Of a DNA stretch of 64,000 nt, positions 23,397-33,798 are shown one piece after another (within the stretch, counting starts at the first letter, position 1; every line of letters begins with the position of its first letter). The position numbers and the translations under genes were made by a program. The notes below the pieces were generated by a model. It had not been told where the DNA came from. It made no database searches and saw only the letters and a program-made list of their open reading frames with translations. The DNA is taken from NCBI RefSeq assembly GCF_024139115.2, contig NW_026942800.1, forward strand, positions 186,001-250,000, given 5' to 3'. The stretch comes from Armigeres subalbatus (lineage: Eukaryota; Arthropoda; Insecta; Diptera; Culicidae).

Positions 23397-24389
23397 ATGA
23401 CGCTTAACGGAATTTTGGCGTCTAATTCTCATGACATCAGTAGACTGTTTGCAGAAAAATTCGCCAGTGTTTTCAGCAATGAAAGATTATCAGAAGACCA
23501 AATACGAAATGCTATCAGCTCCGTTCCTATCTCCGGCCAAGCTATGAGCATGGTTGATATCAATGTTGAAATAGTTCGCGAAGCTGCATTGAAACTGATC
23601 CTACAACCCTACAACCCCGGACCAGATGGAATTCCTTCCGTATTTCTGAAAACGCACATCGATGGAATTATTACTCCGTTAGTCCATGTTTTCCAACTTT
23701 CGATTACGTCAGGAATTTTTCCGTCTTGTTGGAAGATAGCGCACATGTTCCCTGCTCATAAGAAAGGTAACAGACGGGACGTTGCAAATTACCGTGGTAT
23801 CACCTCATTGTCTGCTGTTGCCAAGTTGTTCGAGCTAGTCATCATGGAACCTCTACTCGCCCATTGTAAATCATACATTAGTGACGACCAACATGGATTT
23901 ATGCCCGGACGTTCCACGGCTACAAATCTTTTGTGCCTTACATCCTACATCAATATCAGCATGGTGGATCGCAGTCAAACGGACGTTATCTATACCGACC
24001 TAACAGCAGCCTTTGACAAATTGAATCACCGCATAGCTATTGCTAAACTGGATCGCCTCGGAATCAATGGTTCTCTCTTGCGATGGTTCCAGTCGTATTT
24101 AACCGGTCGCAGCCTTACCGTGGTTATCGGAGATCATCAGTCGAACCATTTTGCCGCTACCTCAGGCATTCTTCAGGGTAGTCACCTGGGACCACTGATA
24201 TTTCTGATCTCTTTCAACGACACCATTCTAACAATCAAAGGACCACGGCTCTGCTATGCAGACGACCTCAAACTGTATCTCCGAATTTGCTCCATTGAAG
24301 ACTGTCACTCTCTCCAACGCCAACGGATGCCTTTGCAAGTCGGTGCGTGCTTAACCGAATGGATGTTAAACCATCTAAATGTTCGGTAA
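23397..24389 (+). CDS. Jockey reverse transcriptase, catalytic domain
   Basis: This is an open 330-residue frame. Palm and fingers motifs in order are PGPDGIPSVFLKT, PAHKKGNRRDVANYRGITS, DDQHGFMPGRSTATNL, YTDLTAAFDKLNH, SGILQGSHLGPLIFLI and LCYADDLKLYLRI, with the catalytic aspartates at 24,255-24,266. The usual GVPQG is GILQG here, a change at a conserved fingers position. The frame runs out of phase near 24,330 and ends 20 residues later. The thumb continues in another frame at 24,347. The enzyme core is legible but the protein as encoded is truncated. Confidence 0.85.
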   Translation: MTLNGILASNSHDISRLFAEKFASVFSNERLSEDQIRNAISSVPISGQAMSMVDINVEIVREAALKLILQPYNPGPDGIPSVFLKTHIDGIITPLVHVFQLSITSGIFPSCWKIAHMFPAHKKGNRRDVANYRGITSLSAVAKLFELVIMEPLLAHCKSYISDDQHGFMPGRSTATNLLCLTSYINISMVDRSQTDVIYTDLTAAFDKLNHRIAIAKLDRLGINGSLLRWFQSYLTGRSLTVVIGDHQSNHFAATSGILQGSHLGPLIFLISFNDTILTIKGPRLCYADDLKLYLRICSIEDCHSLQRQRMPLQVGACLTEWMLNHLNVR

Positions 24390-25087
24390 TCTCTTTCTCG
24401 CGGAAAAGGGAAACAATAATTCACAAGTATATCTTGTATGACACAGAACTTGAACGAGTCAATCAAGTTAAGGACCTGGGAGTTTTTCTAGACTCAAAAT
24501 TCACCTTTAAGCAGCATGTTTCCTACGTTGTCAGCAAAGCATCAAAGGTTTTAGGTTTCATCTTCAGGATTGCCAGAGAATTCACGGACATTTACTGTCT
24601 AAAGTCGTTGTACTGTTGCCTGACTCGTTCCGTTCTGGAGTACTGCTCGGTCGTCTGGTCTCCACACTATAATAATGGCGCCGAAAGAATTGAATCCGTC
24701 CAGCGTCGTTTTCTGAGATTCGCATTGCGCAGATTACCGTGGCAAAACCCCTTCCGTCTTCCAAGCTATGAAAGCCGTTGCCGTTTGATTGATCTGGAAC
24801 CCCTTTCCGTCCGCCGAAGCACAACGAAAGCATTACTGATAGCAGATCTACTACAAGGACGACTCGACTGCCCTTCTCTTCTGGAACAAATTAACTACCA
24901 CGTGCAACCCCGATCCCTTAGGAATAGTTCGATGTTCAGGGCTCCTATGCATCGAACGAACTACGGTATGATCGGTGCTATCGGCGGTCTTCAAAGACTA
25001 TTCAACAGAGTTGCATCTCTTTTTGATTTTAACTTGTCCCATCAACTAATTCGCGAAAGGTTCAGTTCTTTTTTTAGGAATTGTTGA
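24347..25087 (+). CDS. Jockey reverse transcriptase, thumb and C-terminus
   Basis: The frame is 246 residues and continues the RT after a frameshift. It carries DVKPSKCSVISFSRKR, VKDLGVFLDSKFTFKQHV (thumb), VLEYCSVVWSPHY and ESVQRRFLRFALR, all standard for the Jockey C-terminus, and ends with LIRERFSSFFRNC. It overlaps the preceding frame by about 40 bases only because that frame reads on out of phase. Confidence 0.82.
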   Translation: MLNRMDVKPSKCSVISFSRKRETIIHKYILYDTELERVNQVKDLGVFLDSKFTFKQHVSYVVSKASKVLGFIFRIAREFTDIYCLKSLYCCLTRSVLEYCSVVWSPHYNNGAERIESVQRRFLRFALRRLPWQNPFRLPSYESRCRLIDLEPLSVRRSTTKALLIADLLQGRLDCPSLLEQINYHVQPRSLRNSSMFRAPMHRTNYGMIGAIGGLQRLFNRVASLFDFNLSHQLIRERFSSFFRNC

Positions 25088-25320
25088 TAATGATACTTGA
25101 CCATAGAAAGTAATTTCGCATTTTGTAATTAATTATAAGTAAGCATCATTGGGGCCAATACAGCCTGTTGATGTATCATATAAACAAATAAACAAATAAA
25201 TGATTAAGTCTATACATTTTTTTCTATTAACGCTTACTTCTTCTTTTTTAATGGTTCTACATTCCAACTGGAACTTGATCTGCTTTTCAACTTAGTATTC
25301 TATTAGCACGTCATCAGTCA

Positions 25321-25460
25321 TTAGTATGTATCTTGTGTGGCAAGACAATGGATACACTATGTCCAGGGTGTCGAAAAAGTTTCCAACCCGAAAACATCTT
25401 TAACCAGAGCGAGAATCGAGCTCGTCATCTCAGGATTGGCAATCCTACGCAATTGCATAG
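25321..25460 (-). mobile_element. tRNA-derived SINE, second family, copy 2 (truncated)
   Basis: Read on the minus strand it has tgcgtaggattgccaatcc, a degraded B box (gctcgattctcgctc), a cgggttggaaactttttcga phrase and tgtatccattgtcttgccac plus acaagatacatac. It shares these with the copy at 3.47 kb. The A-box end is lost. Confidence 0.65.
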
Positions 25461-25989
25461 CTATTTGAGATGCTTACTACATAACCCCGTTCTGAGTCGA
25501 CAAATACGTAATTAGTTTTCTTCTATAAAACGTCTTCAGTGTTTTGTTAGAAATATCTAACAGAAAACAAAAAGTATCTTTAACTATTCTATCCTATTTG
25601 TGTTATCGTAACCAGCTAAGAATCAGTATAGCTTTGTCAAAGATGCAAAGTCGTGTCGTGGATTCCAAGGGCCCTTTTGAAGTCATTTTTCATCGCCTCT
25701 TATTAATAACCGATTTATTCACCTTCACTACGGCTTCAAACCAGGTTTTAGAACATGGGTAAGCACCGCTTAAGAGTTGAGAAGGCTCTAAGAGATGAAT
25801 TGACTGTAAGCACAACATTATTGGTCATGAATTGGAAACACCGAAGCAAGTGAATAACTTTTTTTTATCCAGAGTAGATTACACCCAGTTCTTTTTTACA
25901 CTGTTGGTTTTTACTCGATTATGACCTTTAGCGTCAATGAAACTATGAGTTAACCCTATGAAAAAAAAATCACAAATTAAGAAAATTCA

Positions 25990-26215
25990 GGTGAAATTAG
26001 GTTTTTAACGAAATTCCATACTAACTAATTCAATAAAAATTCCGCGAAAAAAAAATAAATTTCGTTTCGTTTCGAAAAATTTCGAATTAAATGGACCCTG
26101 ATTTCGTATCGTTTCGAAGACTCGAAAGTAAATCTATATTTCGTTTCGTTTCGTTTCGAATCAACATAGACATTTTAAATTTCGTTTCGTTTCGTTTCGT
26201 TAGGAAAAAGTGTGT
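25990..26215. repeat. TTTCG-rich repeat, copy 2
   Basis: Three clusters of ttcgtttcgtttcg (26,059-26,075; 26,139-26,160; 26,180-26,201) are separated by single-copy-like spacers such as aaatggaccctgatttcgta. The clusters are separated by about 80 and 40 bases. Confidence 0.65.
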
Positions 26216-26494
26216 TATCGCATACCCTTAATTACAATTATTTTGGCGGCGGCGGCATGAACAGGCGTATTTAGACATTGTTCTTGCTGGCTGGTGCCAT
26301 TCATTGCTGTGGCAATCAGACACGTACGCATCCCCGGCACTACCTAAATCAACCATCGCAATAGAGCGCATAACAACTGTAAAGAAACAGTGCTAGTGTC
26401 GGTTATGGTGCGAGCTCGATCGTTCGTCAGCATCGAGTGAGCTGCGACTGCGATCCTCGAAAGAGTGGATCACCACGAGGACGCAGTACTAGAG

Positions 26495-27757
26495 GAATCT
26501 ATGACAAAAGGTCAAAAGACAAAAGGTCGAAAGGACAAAAGGTCGAAAGACAAAAGGTCGAAAAGACAAAAGGTCGAAAGGACAAAACGTCGAAAGGGAC
26601 AGAAGGTCGAAAGGACAAAAGGTCGAAAGGGACAAAAGGTCGAAAAGGACAAAAGGTCGAAAGGGACAAAAGGTCGAAAAGAACAAAATGTCTAAAGGGA
26701 CAAAAGGTCGATAAAGAACGAGTTGGGTGTATTCTAAAGGAATTTGTTAAATGCATTTATTTTCGAGCAGAAATAACACACTCATCTCATCAATCAAAAT
26801 TGAAGAATGAGCAATTTTCAAAGAAGGAGTAATTACTACGAACCAATATTATGAATATCTAGATAGTTCTGTTAGAGATAAAAAAGATTGTTAATTTAAG
26901 AAATGAATAAAACTTGTATTGCGCGAGACAGAGTTGTCCTATACAGATGACAAAAAAAATTGCTCTTTTATTTTTCACTATTTTTAACAATTGAATAAAA
27001 ATGCTTGAATGAGTGCAAATAATAGATGAAGATCTAGATTTTCTAAATGTCACTTCAATCTGTCTAAATAGTGCACGCCGCAGCCACGCAAGTACGCGCA
27101 TTAAAAATACACCGGTGTGTAAAGGCTCTTCAAGGCCTAAGCGATTTCATCGCCGCAACGGCGACAGCTTGTTGCCGCGATTATATCGTTGGATGGATGC
27201 TGGCAATGCTCCATTTACGCATCCATAGCAACAGAATCGCAGTCGCCAGGCAATAGAATCGATTCGCGATTGTCTCGTCGCGTGTGTTTGGGGGAACCTT
27301 AATACATGCCGATGTATTTGATGTGCGACGTGCGCAATTTTGAGAGAAAGAAGTGACATTTAGAAAACTCAAACATCCATCTGTACATATTGAATGATTT
27401 TCATGTAATTGGTAAAAATTGTGAATCATAAAAAAGCAGAGTTTCGCCAATTGTGTAAGGCAACTCTGGTGCGGCATTGATTTTCCCCGTTTCAGTTGCT
27501 TGTCTATTTCGACCTTTTGTGATTTTTGACCTTTTGATCTCATTGATCTTTTATTTTTTCGGCCTTTTGTCCCATTCGACATTTTGTCCCTTTCGACCTT
27601 TTGTCCCATTCGACGTTTTGTCCTTTCGACCTTTTGTCCCTTTCGGCCTTTTGTCCTTTTCGACCATTTGTCCCTTCGACCTTTTGTCTTTCGACGTTTT
27701 GTCTTTCGACCTTTTGTCCTTTCGACCTTTTGTCTTTCGACCTTTTGTCCCTAACCC
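26495..27757. mobile_element. Foldback element with 16-bp subterminal tandem repeats, 9-bp TSD
   Basis: The left arm (26,505-26,715) is a tandem array of gacaaaaggtcgaaag units. The right arm (27,520-27,752) is the same array inverted. The inner parts also pair: ttttctaaatgtcacttc at 27,039-27,056 is inverted at 27,350-27,367, and the translated inner arms share FLNVTS and ARR phrases. The element is flanked on both sides by GTACTAGAG (26,486-26,494 and 27,758-27,766). No transposase is present. Open frames in the arms (RSKGQKVE repeats) are products of the 16-mer, not genes. Confidence 0.85.
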
Positions 27758-27766
27758 GTACTAGAG

Positions 27767-28200
27767 CCCAGATCAGGCACATGAGACTCGAAGAAGGCAA
27801 AGTGATCAACAGTTTTGCATCGGCGCACACGCTGACGGCGCGGTACTAGATCGTTCATCTGGACAAGATAGAGACATTTGATACAACACGCAGTGCATCG
27901 GGAAGTACCAGAGCAGTCAGCGAACTATGATTCCAATTGGAATGAAATGCATGTAGTGTTTGCGCTTCTAATGGTGCGCCTTCAAAGAAGAGCGCGTTCT
28001 GAATCGACCTCGTCATCGAACGTCACGGGGCCCCGACGGCATCCATAGCTGCCATCATCATATATCGCTGCGGCGGTGTTCGAACAAGGATCTTCGTGGG
28101 ATTCTATCAGCAGCAATCAAGAAACGGAGTCGGAGGCATGGACCCCCGATGAATGTGCATGCGGACGAGGGAATAATAGCGTCATCGTAAGGTAGGGTAG
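27767..28200 (+). other. Moderate-GC flank of the foldback insertion, coding-like
   Basis: One frame passes through the insertion site: before it GSPRGRSTR, after it AQIRHMRLEEGKVINSFASA up to a stop at 27,847. The continuation in other frames looks gag-like and could be a copia-type relic. The similarity is weak and the family is not established. Confidence 0.25.
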
Positions 28201-28707
28201 TAAATAAGTCCTTCTCTGATAAATGCTTAATATAATGTGATACAATGCGTACATCACTATGAATTTTGATTTATCCATCCACCTATTGGCTGCAAGAGCA
28301 TCTCAATAACGATAAGAACGCCATAGCCGGGCACCGACCTGAAATGTTACAGATCTCAACCACCCAATGGAGTGAATCTGATGAAATTATAGATACTTTA
28401 GCGAGTAGAGTTTAAGGAGAGATTTTATTATTATCACCTCCTAGCAATCAAAGGGGAAAAACGTAATAATTCGATAGTGTCGTGGGAATAATTATAACTC
28501 TCCCATTGCTTCGGAACATATTGACAAAAAACAGAAATTCCTCAATAATTTGGATTATTTTATTTTTTACTTTTTTTTACAATTTAGTATATTTATTAGG
28601 GTGGTTCAAAAAATCGATTTTGCTACACAACGCTCATCTGATTCTGTATCATGCTCTGAGTGTCCTGCGAAAATTTGAGCTCATTTGGATTAAAACTGAT
28701 TTAGCAC

Positions 28708-28976
28708 AAGGTGATTATACAATAAAGCCGGAAATCGGCCATTTTGTATGCCACGTGTTTTCCAATTTTTTTTCAAGAGCACGAGATGGAAGAACCATAA
28801 CGCGTATGGGGCTGAAATAATGGTAGATCGTTTGCTTAGTTATGCTGAACAATCATAATTTGAGTTTCGGCACTGTACGAAAACTATCACACCAGATTTG
28901 GGCTACGTTTCCACGTATGTAGATAATCTTGTGGTGAATTTGAAATTCACCACGGCCTTCATTCTATAATCACCTT
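28708..28976. mobile_element. 269-bp MITE, AAGGTGATTATA ends
   Basis: The left end is aaggtgattatacaataaag and the right end is its inverse (cttcattctataatcacctt). A perfect inner palindrome, gtggtgaattt-g-aaattcaccac, lies at 28,931-28,953. It lies within a larger repeat-like stretch that starts agggtggttcaaaaaatcga at 28,598. Confidence 0.7.
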
Positions 28977-30289
28977 AAGTTTGCATGCACATTAGTATGG
29001 GAATTTTTATTTTATTTTACTGATTATGGCGCTTCCTATGGCTATTCTGATACATTAGATAAACTTTATAAATTATATTAAAATCCTAACTATTGCTATT
29101 GAACCGGCCAAGTGGCCAAACACTTGTAATGTGAAAAATAATGTAACAAACAAAAATCAAAAATAAATGAATTTAAGTCAAAGTCAAACAGGAAAGTGCA
29201 CATATTCGCTTATAGCCCAGTGCACTTCATAATGACTTTTAAAATAGTTCAAGTTTGGTTTTGAAGAGTTACATTCTAAATCTTGGACTATACACATCCA
29301 GATTTTTTTTTCTTTGGCTGTGCCGAAAATACACCGACTTGTGTATCAAGCACTTAATTGATGTTCCTCCTATACAATCAAGTCAAACGCGTAGTTTAGG
29401 AATTCATGTTTATCTAATTATTAAACTTTTCATCAATTAAAATGTTAATTGATTAAGACTAGGTGATTATGTATTCTTTTGAATTTGCTTCATAAAATGC
29501 ATACAAATTTATTTATACTATACCCACTAAAACTACCTCAAGCTGTGAGTTTTTTTTTATTATTCTGATATTTGCACGAAGGGTAGAATTGGTCAGACGA
29601 AAAGCTTCACAAATGGTTAACAACCTTCTTTTTATGTTAGGTTGATGGTTGACACTTGAACTATTTGGATTCAAAAGTTACCAACCATCTCGACTATCTC
29701 GACAAAGCGACAGCTCATTCCTTTCAAACCGTATATCGAAATAGATGGTTCTTCTTCCAATTGATACACGGTAAAAGTGCAGCACGCAACTTTCCAATAA
29801 CCTAAAATATATAAAGCATTAAGAATAATGACACAACAAATAAAGAATTCAAACTAATATCTCTGTTCTGATAATAGTTTTGGAAAATAGTTTACATTTG
29901 TTTGTTGATAACAAGAATATTCATTGAAGCAAGGCATACTTGATATGTTCCGTCAAATTAAGAGGAACTCACGCCGCTATTATCAAGCGTAAAATACTGG
30001 ATACCATCACCATCCATTCAGCCTTAATATCTTCTTTTATATAACAAAAATTAGTTGAGATTTCCTTCCTGACGATTTAACTCCCGAACGGGTTGACCGG
30101 TTTGCAAGATTTTCTCCTTTATGGATTCATTTTGGGATCCGCAAGGTGTTCAATAAGGGTGTTCAATAAGTTCTAATACACTTTCAAAAACTGTTTAAAA
30201 ATTAAAATTACATTATTTCCTTTCGCGGTTCCATTTCATTGAAAGTATTGGTTATAAGGAACATTTATAACATTTATTTTGGAATGACC
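28977..30289. other. AT-rich, no gene recognised
   Basis: A ggccaagtggcc palindrome (29,108-29,119) is followed by an A-rich run ending aaataaatgaattta, which could be an old LINE 3' tail. Nothing else was recognised. Confidence 0.35.
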
Positions 30290-30600
30290 TCTATTTTGTA
30301 CTTTATCGCGAGCTTTAAACGTTTCTAAAACCCATCGCAAGCGGCACGCACGGTCTGCATGGGCATTTCACTCCAGATTTTGAGAATTACGTCTTGAACT
30401 GGTTCAAGTTACTGACCTAGTATTCGTACAGCTTTAACATAAAAAAAGACCAAACAAGAAAGTTGAGAGGGTTTGAATCCGGGAAGCTGGGAGTCGCAAA
30501 GTGTTGTCCAAAAAGTCGATGAAATTGTCCCCATATTAGGCTTAAACCGCATTTTCCGTGTATAAAGGGTTATCGTCCTATTGGAACACGTTGGGCTCAT
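30290..30600 (-). pseudogene. Tc1/mariner-type transposase remnant
   Basis: On the minus strand, in shifting frames, EPNVFQ-DD-P is followed by a W/F-rich segment, then FPDSNPLNFL. The last phrase corresponds to the SPDLNPxD motif of DDE transposases of the IS630-Tc1-mariner superfamily. The C-terminal helix phrase IWSEMPMQTVRAACDGF follows. Stops and two frameshifts interrupt it, and the N-terminal DNA-binding domain was not found. The motif order supports the superfamily; the exact family is not assigned. Confidence 0.6.
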
Positions 30601-30709
30601 CTCCGTCTAAGCACCGGGTCACTGGGGGCATCAATGATTTTGACCTTTAAAACGGCTATTTACGATGCCCTTATCCATTTCCAACGCGCGTATTAAAAAC
30701 AACAAGTAT

Positions 30710-31702
30710 CCCAAGTAACATTTCAAGTTTTTTTCCGCTCTAGGAGTGGTTTTCAAGATTAAATAATAAGATCGACCAATAAAACTCACTATAACACGAC
30801 AACCTTTTGATGACCACTATAAGAGTAAGATATGGCCAAGTGGCCCTCCCTGGATAACCGCTATAAACCTTTTATAAGAGTATTAAAAACCCCCTTTTAA
30901 ACTACCCGCAGAAAAGGGAATTTGGCTGCGGTAGGTGTCAAAAATGTTGCTTTGAAAAAGAGAAATAAAACTTTGCCGAAAATGATAACAAAATAAATGG
31001 TTGTTGAGGATAATGATGAGGGGGGTTACAAAATAATGTATTTTACAGGATTGTCATTCATTGTACTTTACTTAAAATGAGGTGCGCGTTCGATTTTATG
31101 GTGAAAGCTAATAAAAAAATTAGATTGATCACCAAGCGCTCTCAAAATAGCGTAGTCTTGGGCAATCAAATAAAAAATAGTTATAAAAGCAATATCGTAA
31201 ATCTTCACTGATTGTGTTGATTTTCCACCTCAATATATTTTTAATGCAAATTATTTTCAAAAAAAGTAGATTACGTGCTGAAAACATCGTCCAATCATGA
31301 AATCCAGTGATAATATCACTAACTTGGAAATGCTTGTACCTTTTCAACATGGCCACCATCAATTTTGATCAGAAAAATGCGGTTCTTATTACAAACCGTT
31401 TTAAACTCTTCGCAATGCAAATATTCTTATTGGGGTTATTCATTTGACCACATTAGGACAAAAAATTATGGCATTATTCGAGCTTTGGAAATATGATTTA
31501 TTACGCTCTTCATCACAACCGTAGAGCTGCTCATAAGATCAATACGCATTTGACGTTTGAAGCTTTTTCAGAATATTTATGAGAGGTTTATTGATAGCAA
31601 TAAGAACGACAATAAAACTGAGCAACTATCTTTGGTGATTGCTATTTTAAGTCCACTATAAGAATTGAATAAATTCAATTAGCATGGAAATTGTTACTTG
31701 GG
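30710..31702. mobile_element. ~993-bp TIR element, CCCAAGTAACA ends
   Basis: The left terminus cccaagtaacattt and the right terminus (inverse cccaagtaacaattt) pair over at least 11 bases. The interior is AT-rich with ctataa phrases near both ends and no transposase. The TSD is not clear. Confidence 0.6.
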
Positions 31703-31957
31703 ATGTCAACACGACACACATCCGTTAGCGTTAGCGCATATATACCGCTAACGCTGACACCAATTCTAATACAGAATATGTATGTACATTGGGCAAACAA
31801 ACCAACACTATCAATAGGTAGATGAAGATTTCGGCTACCTGTTGATGGCGTTGGTTTGCGTCGAAGTGCTATCGTCAAATCGACGTTTGAATCTTTGGTT
31901 ACAAAAGCAGATAAGTCGTTTTTAAAATTTTGTCTTGTTTTCTTTAATACTACTTTG

Positions 31958-32034
31958 CTGCCGCTATCCGCAAGTCAGACTTATCTGAATATGGCGTCCA
32001 TATAGAGATAAGTCTGACTTGTGGTTAGCGGCAG
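31958..32034. repeat. 77-nt near-perfect hairpin
   Basis: The arms ctgccgctatccgcaagtca... and its inverse (31,958-31,986 and about 32,004-32,034) pair over about 29 positions with a few mismatches, around a loop of about 17 bases. It has the size and shape of a microRNA precursor or of a minimal MITE. It directly abuts the next MITE. Confidence 0.75.
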
Positions 32035-32037
32035 TTT

Positions 32038-32177
32038 GGGGCCGTACAATAATTACGTAAGCAATTTTTCTGTAAGATTTTTCTCATACAAATCATTTTT
32101 ATTTATGTGGAGCGTAAGAAAATGGCAGACCCCCGTCCCCTACCCCCATAAGTGCTTACGTAATTAGTGTACGACCC
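32038..32177. mobile_element. 140-bp MITE, GGGGCCGTACA ends
   Basis: The left end is ggggccgtacaataattacg and the right end inverse is ggggtcgtacactaattacg. The TIR extends through taagca. TTT flanks both sides and may be a 3-bp TSD. It is non-coding. Confidence 0.75.
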
Positions 32178-32517
32178 CTTTAATATGTCAAACGGATTGG
32201 TTAAGGTCGGTTTCTTGGGGGACTTCCAGAGCCGGTTACAAAGAAACAGTTGGAACAGACAAAATCCTAAAGTATCATTTTTCAAAACTGATTTGAAAGT
32301 CATGAAAATTGTTTCCTACATTTCATGAGTCGGAGTTCATGAGCTCTATTCTTAGCCGTAATGTCTTACAGCGATCATTTTTGTCTTTCTCGTACAACAA
32401 AGTTGTACCGAAAGGCTATCATTTCACTCCAAAATCGATTTTTTTATAGAAGTCTCAGAGACCAATGATGTTATATACCAATCGAATTAGCTCGTCGAAC
32501 TGAACAAATGTCTGTCT

Positions 32518-32990
32518 TTTTTTTTTTTTTTTTTTACAAGGGAGAATGCATTTACACACTAACCCAGTACACGTGCATTGTAGTTGCCAAACTACCACAC
32601 GGAAGTGTACTGGAGTGTCGGACTCGACCATACCGGTAATACCGACTAAACTCCCTTGGGCTCCACCATCGTTTCCCCAGGAACTACCTCGCAGTACTAC
32701 TTCTGGGGGGACGGCAGTACTAAGCGTACTCGCTCATTATCGCTCACACAGGCACTCGTCCCACGCGAGACTGACTTGGGTGCTCGCACACCATTCACTC
32801 CATTTGAGTCTTACTTGGATGCTCTCCCGGGCGCTCCGCTGCCATGCCTCGAGGTGTCAATAGCGGTAACTGCCTGGGCCTACAGATATTACGCTACGAC
32901 ACTCCTGCCTCAGCACGAGCAGATCAATCACACCACTGCCGAAGCAGACCACACGCTACCCTGCCGAAGCAGGGACACTCCCCACTCCGT
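32518..32990 (-). mobile_element. Poly(A)-tailed retro-insertion, family unknown
   Basis: A run of about 17 T at the left end is a poly(A) tail on the minus strand. The body is GC-richer and lacks counterpart in MITE copy 1. It has a duplicated phrase cactgccgaagcag / ccctgccgaagcag. It may be a truncated LINE 3' UTR or a SINE. No tRNA boxes were recognised. Confidence 0.45.
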
Positions 32991-33030
32991 GTGTATGTGT
33001 GTGTGAGTGTGCGTGTGTGTGTGCACACGA
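32990..33030. repeat. GT microsatellite
   Basis: The tract gtgtgtatgtgtgtgtgagt-gtgcgtgtgtgtgtg sits at the place equivalent to the CA/CATA tract in the 5.0-kb copy. Confidence 0.8.
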
Positions 33031-33359
33031 AAACCGAAAAACATTAGCCACTTTTTCATATAGTAATTCTTAACCGATTTTCTCGCAACAAGTTGCATTC
33101 GACTGGGGACAAACCCTAGTTGATCACTATTGAATTTGATAACGATCGACCATTGCGTTTAAAAGTTATTGAGAAAATGGAATCGAACTATGTAAGCGTC
33201 ATACAAGGTTGGTGTCTTGGCTAAATGCGAGAAAGGCAGTGTCACCACTCGGTAAATTAGGTTGGTTTCTTTAATTGAATTCACTACCTAGTTTAGAATG
33301 ATTTACCTGGATGGGAAAACTCCATAGACTCTTGTGCTTATTTGATTGATACCGAAATG

Positions 33360-33560
33360 TAATTGTAAGGATTTCGTGCAAATCTGAGATAAATTATTGA
33401 GAACGAAACGAAACAAAATTTTAAATGTGTTGGTTCCAAACGAAACGAAATAAAATATAAATAATTTTCGTAATCTTGAAACGATACGAAATCAAGGTCA
33501 TATTTGATTCGAAATTTGACAACACTAAACAAAATTTTAATTTTTTCCGCGAAATTTTTA
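33360..33560. repeat. TTTCG-rich repeat, copy 3 (inverse orientation)
   Basis: The phrases gagaacgaaacgaaacaaaa, ccaaacgaaacgaaat and gaaacgatacgaaatcaagg mirror the phrases of the 26.0-kb copy on the other strand. Confidence 0.6.
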
Positions 33561-33656
33561 ATGAATCGTTATTGTACAGATTTTCTTTTGTAATACTTTG
33601 CTCTTGAAGAGATCCTAAAGCATTGTTCTTTTTTATGCTCTCATTTGTTTAGAAAA

Positions 33657-33798
33657 TCTAGACCAACATTTGAAAAGGGCGTAACAGCCAAAATTTATTC
33701 CTTCTGATAATTTGTCCCCATATATAGCTGTATATGTTAACAAAGAATCAGAAGGAATAAATTTTGGCTGTTACCTCCTGTCCAAATGTTGGTCTAGA
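33657..33798. mobile_element. 142-bp near-perfect palindromic MITE
   Basis: The arms start tctagaccaacatttg at both ends and pair over about 50 bases, through gccaaaatttattccttctg. The central loop is about 35 bases. It has a strong cruciform or hairpin potential. Confidence 0.85.

Larger units (their letters stand above)
22225..25205 (+). mobile_element. Jockey-clade LINE, 5'-truncated, nearly complete ORF2
   Basis: The element runs from the endonuclease start through RT and thumb to a stop at 25,087. A 3' UTR of about 110 bases follows, ending in ataaacaaataaacaaataa. ORF1 and the 5' UTR are absent. The 3' tail matches the Jockey tail at 10.64 kb. No convincing TSD was found, perhaps because of 5' decay. 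Confidence 0.85.
32383..33237. mobile_element. MITE with GCCTTTCTCGT-type termini, copy 2 (interrupted)
   Basis: The ends gtctttctcgt (32,383-32,393) and gcgagaaaggc (33,227-33,237) match the copy at 5.0-5.5 kb in opposite orientation. The shared inner phrases include ctcgcaacaagttgcattcg and ccaatcgaattagctcgtcg. It is longer than copy 1 because of the insert at about 32,518-32,990. Confidence 0.6.

Noticed and set aside
26505..26715. Possible CRISPR-like array
   Set aside because: The units are contiguous 16-mers without unique spacers, and the array is mirrored 0.8 kb away in a foldback element of a eukaryotic genome.
26505..26832. Lysine-rich open frames (RSKGQKVE repeats) and their inverse Phe/Pro-rich frames
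   Set aside because: They are translations of the 16-bp tandem repeat in all frames and not conserved proteins.
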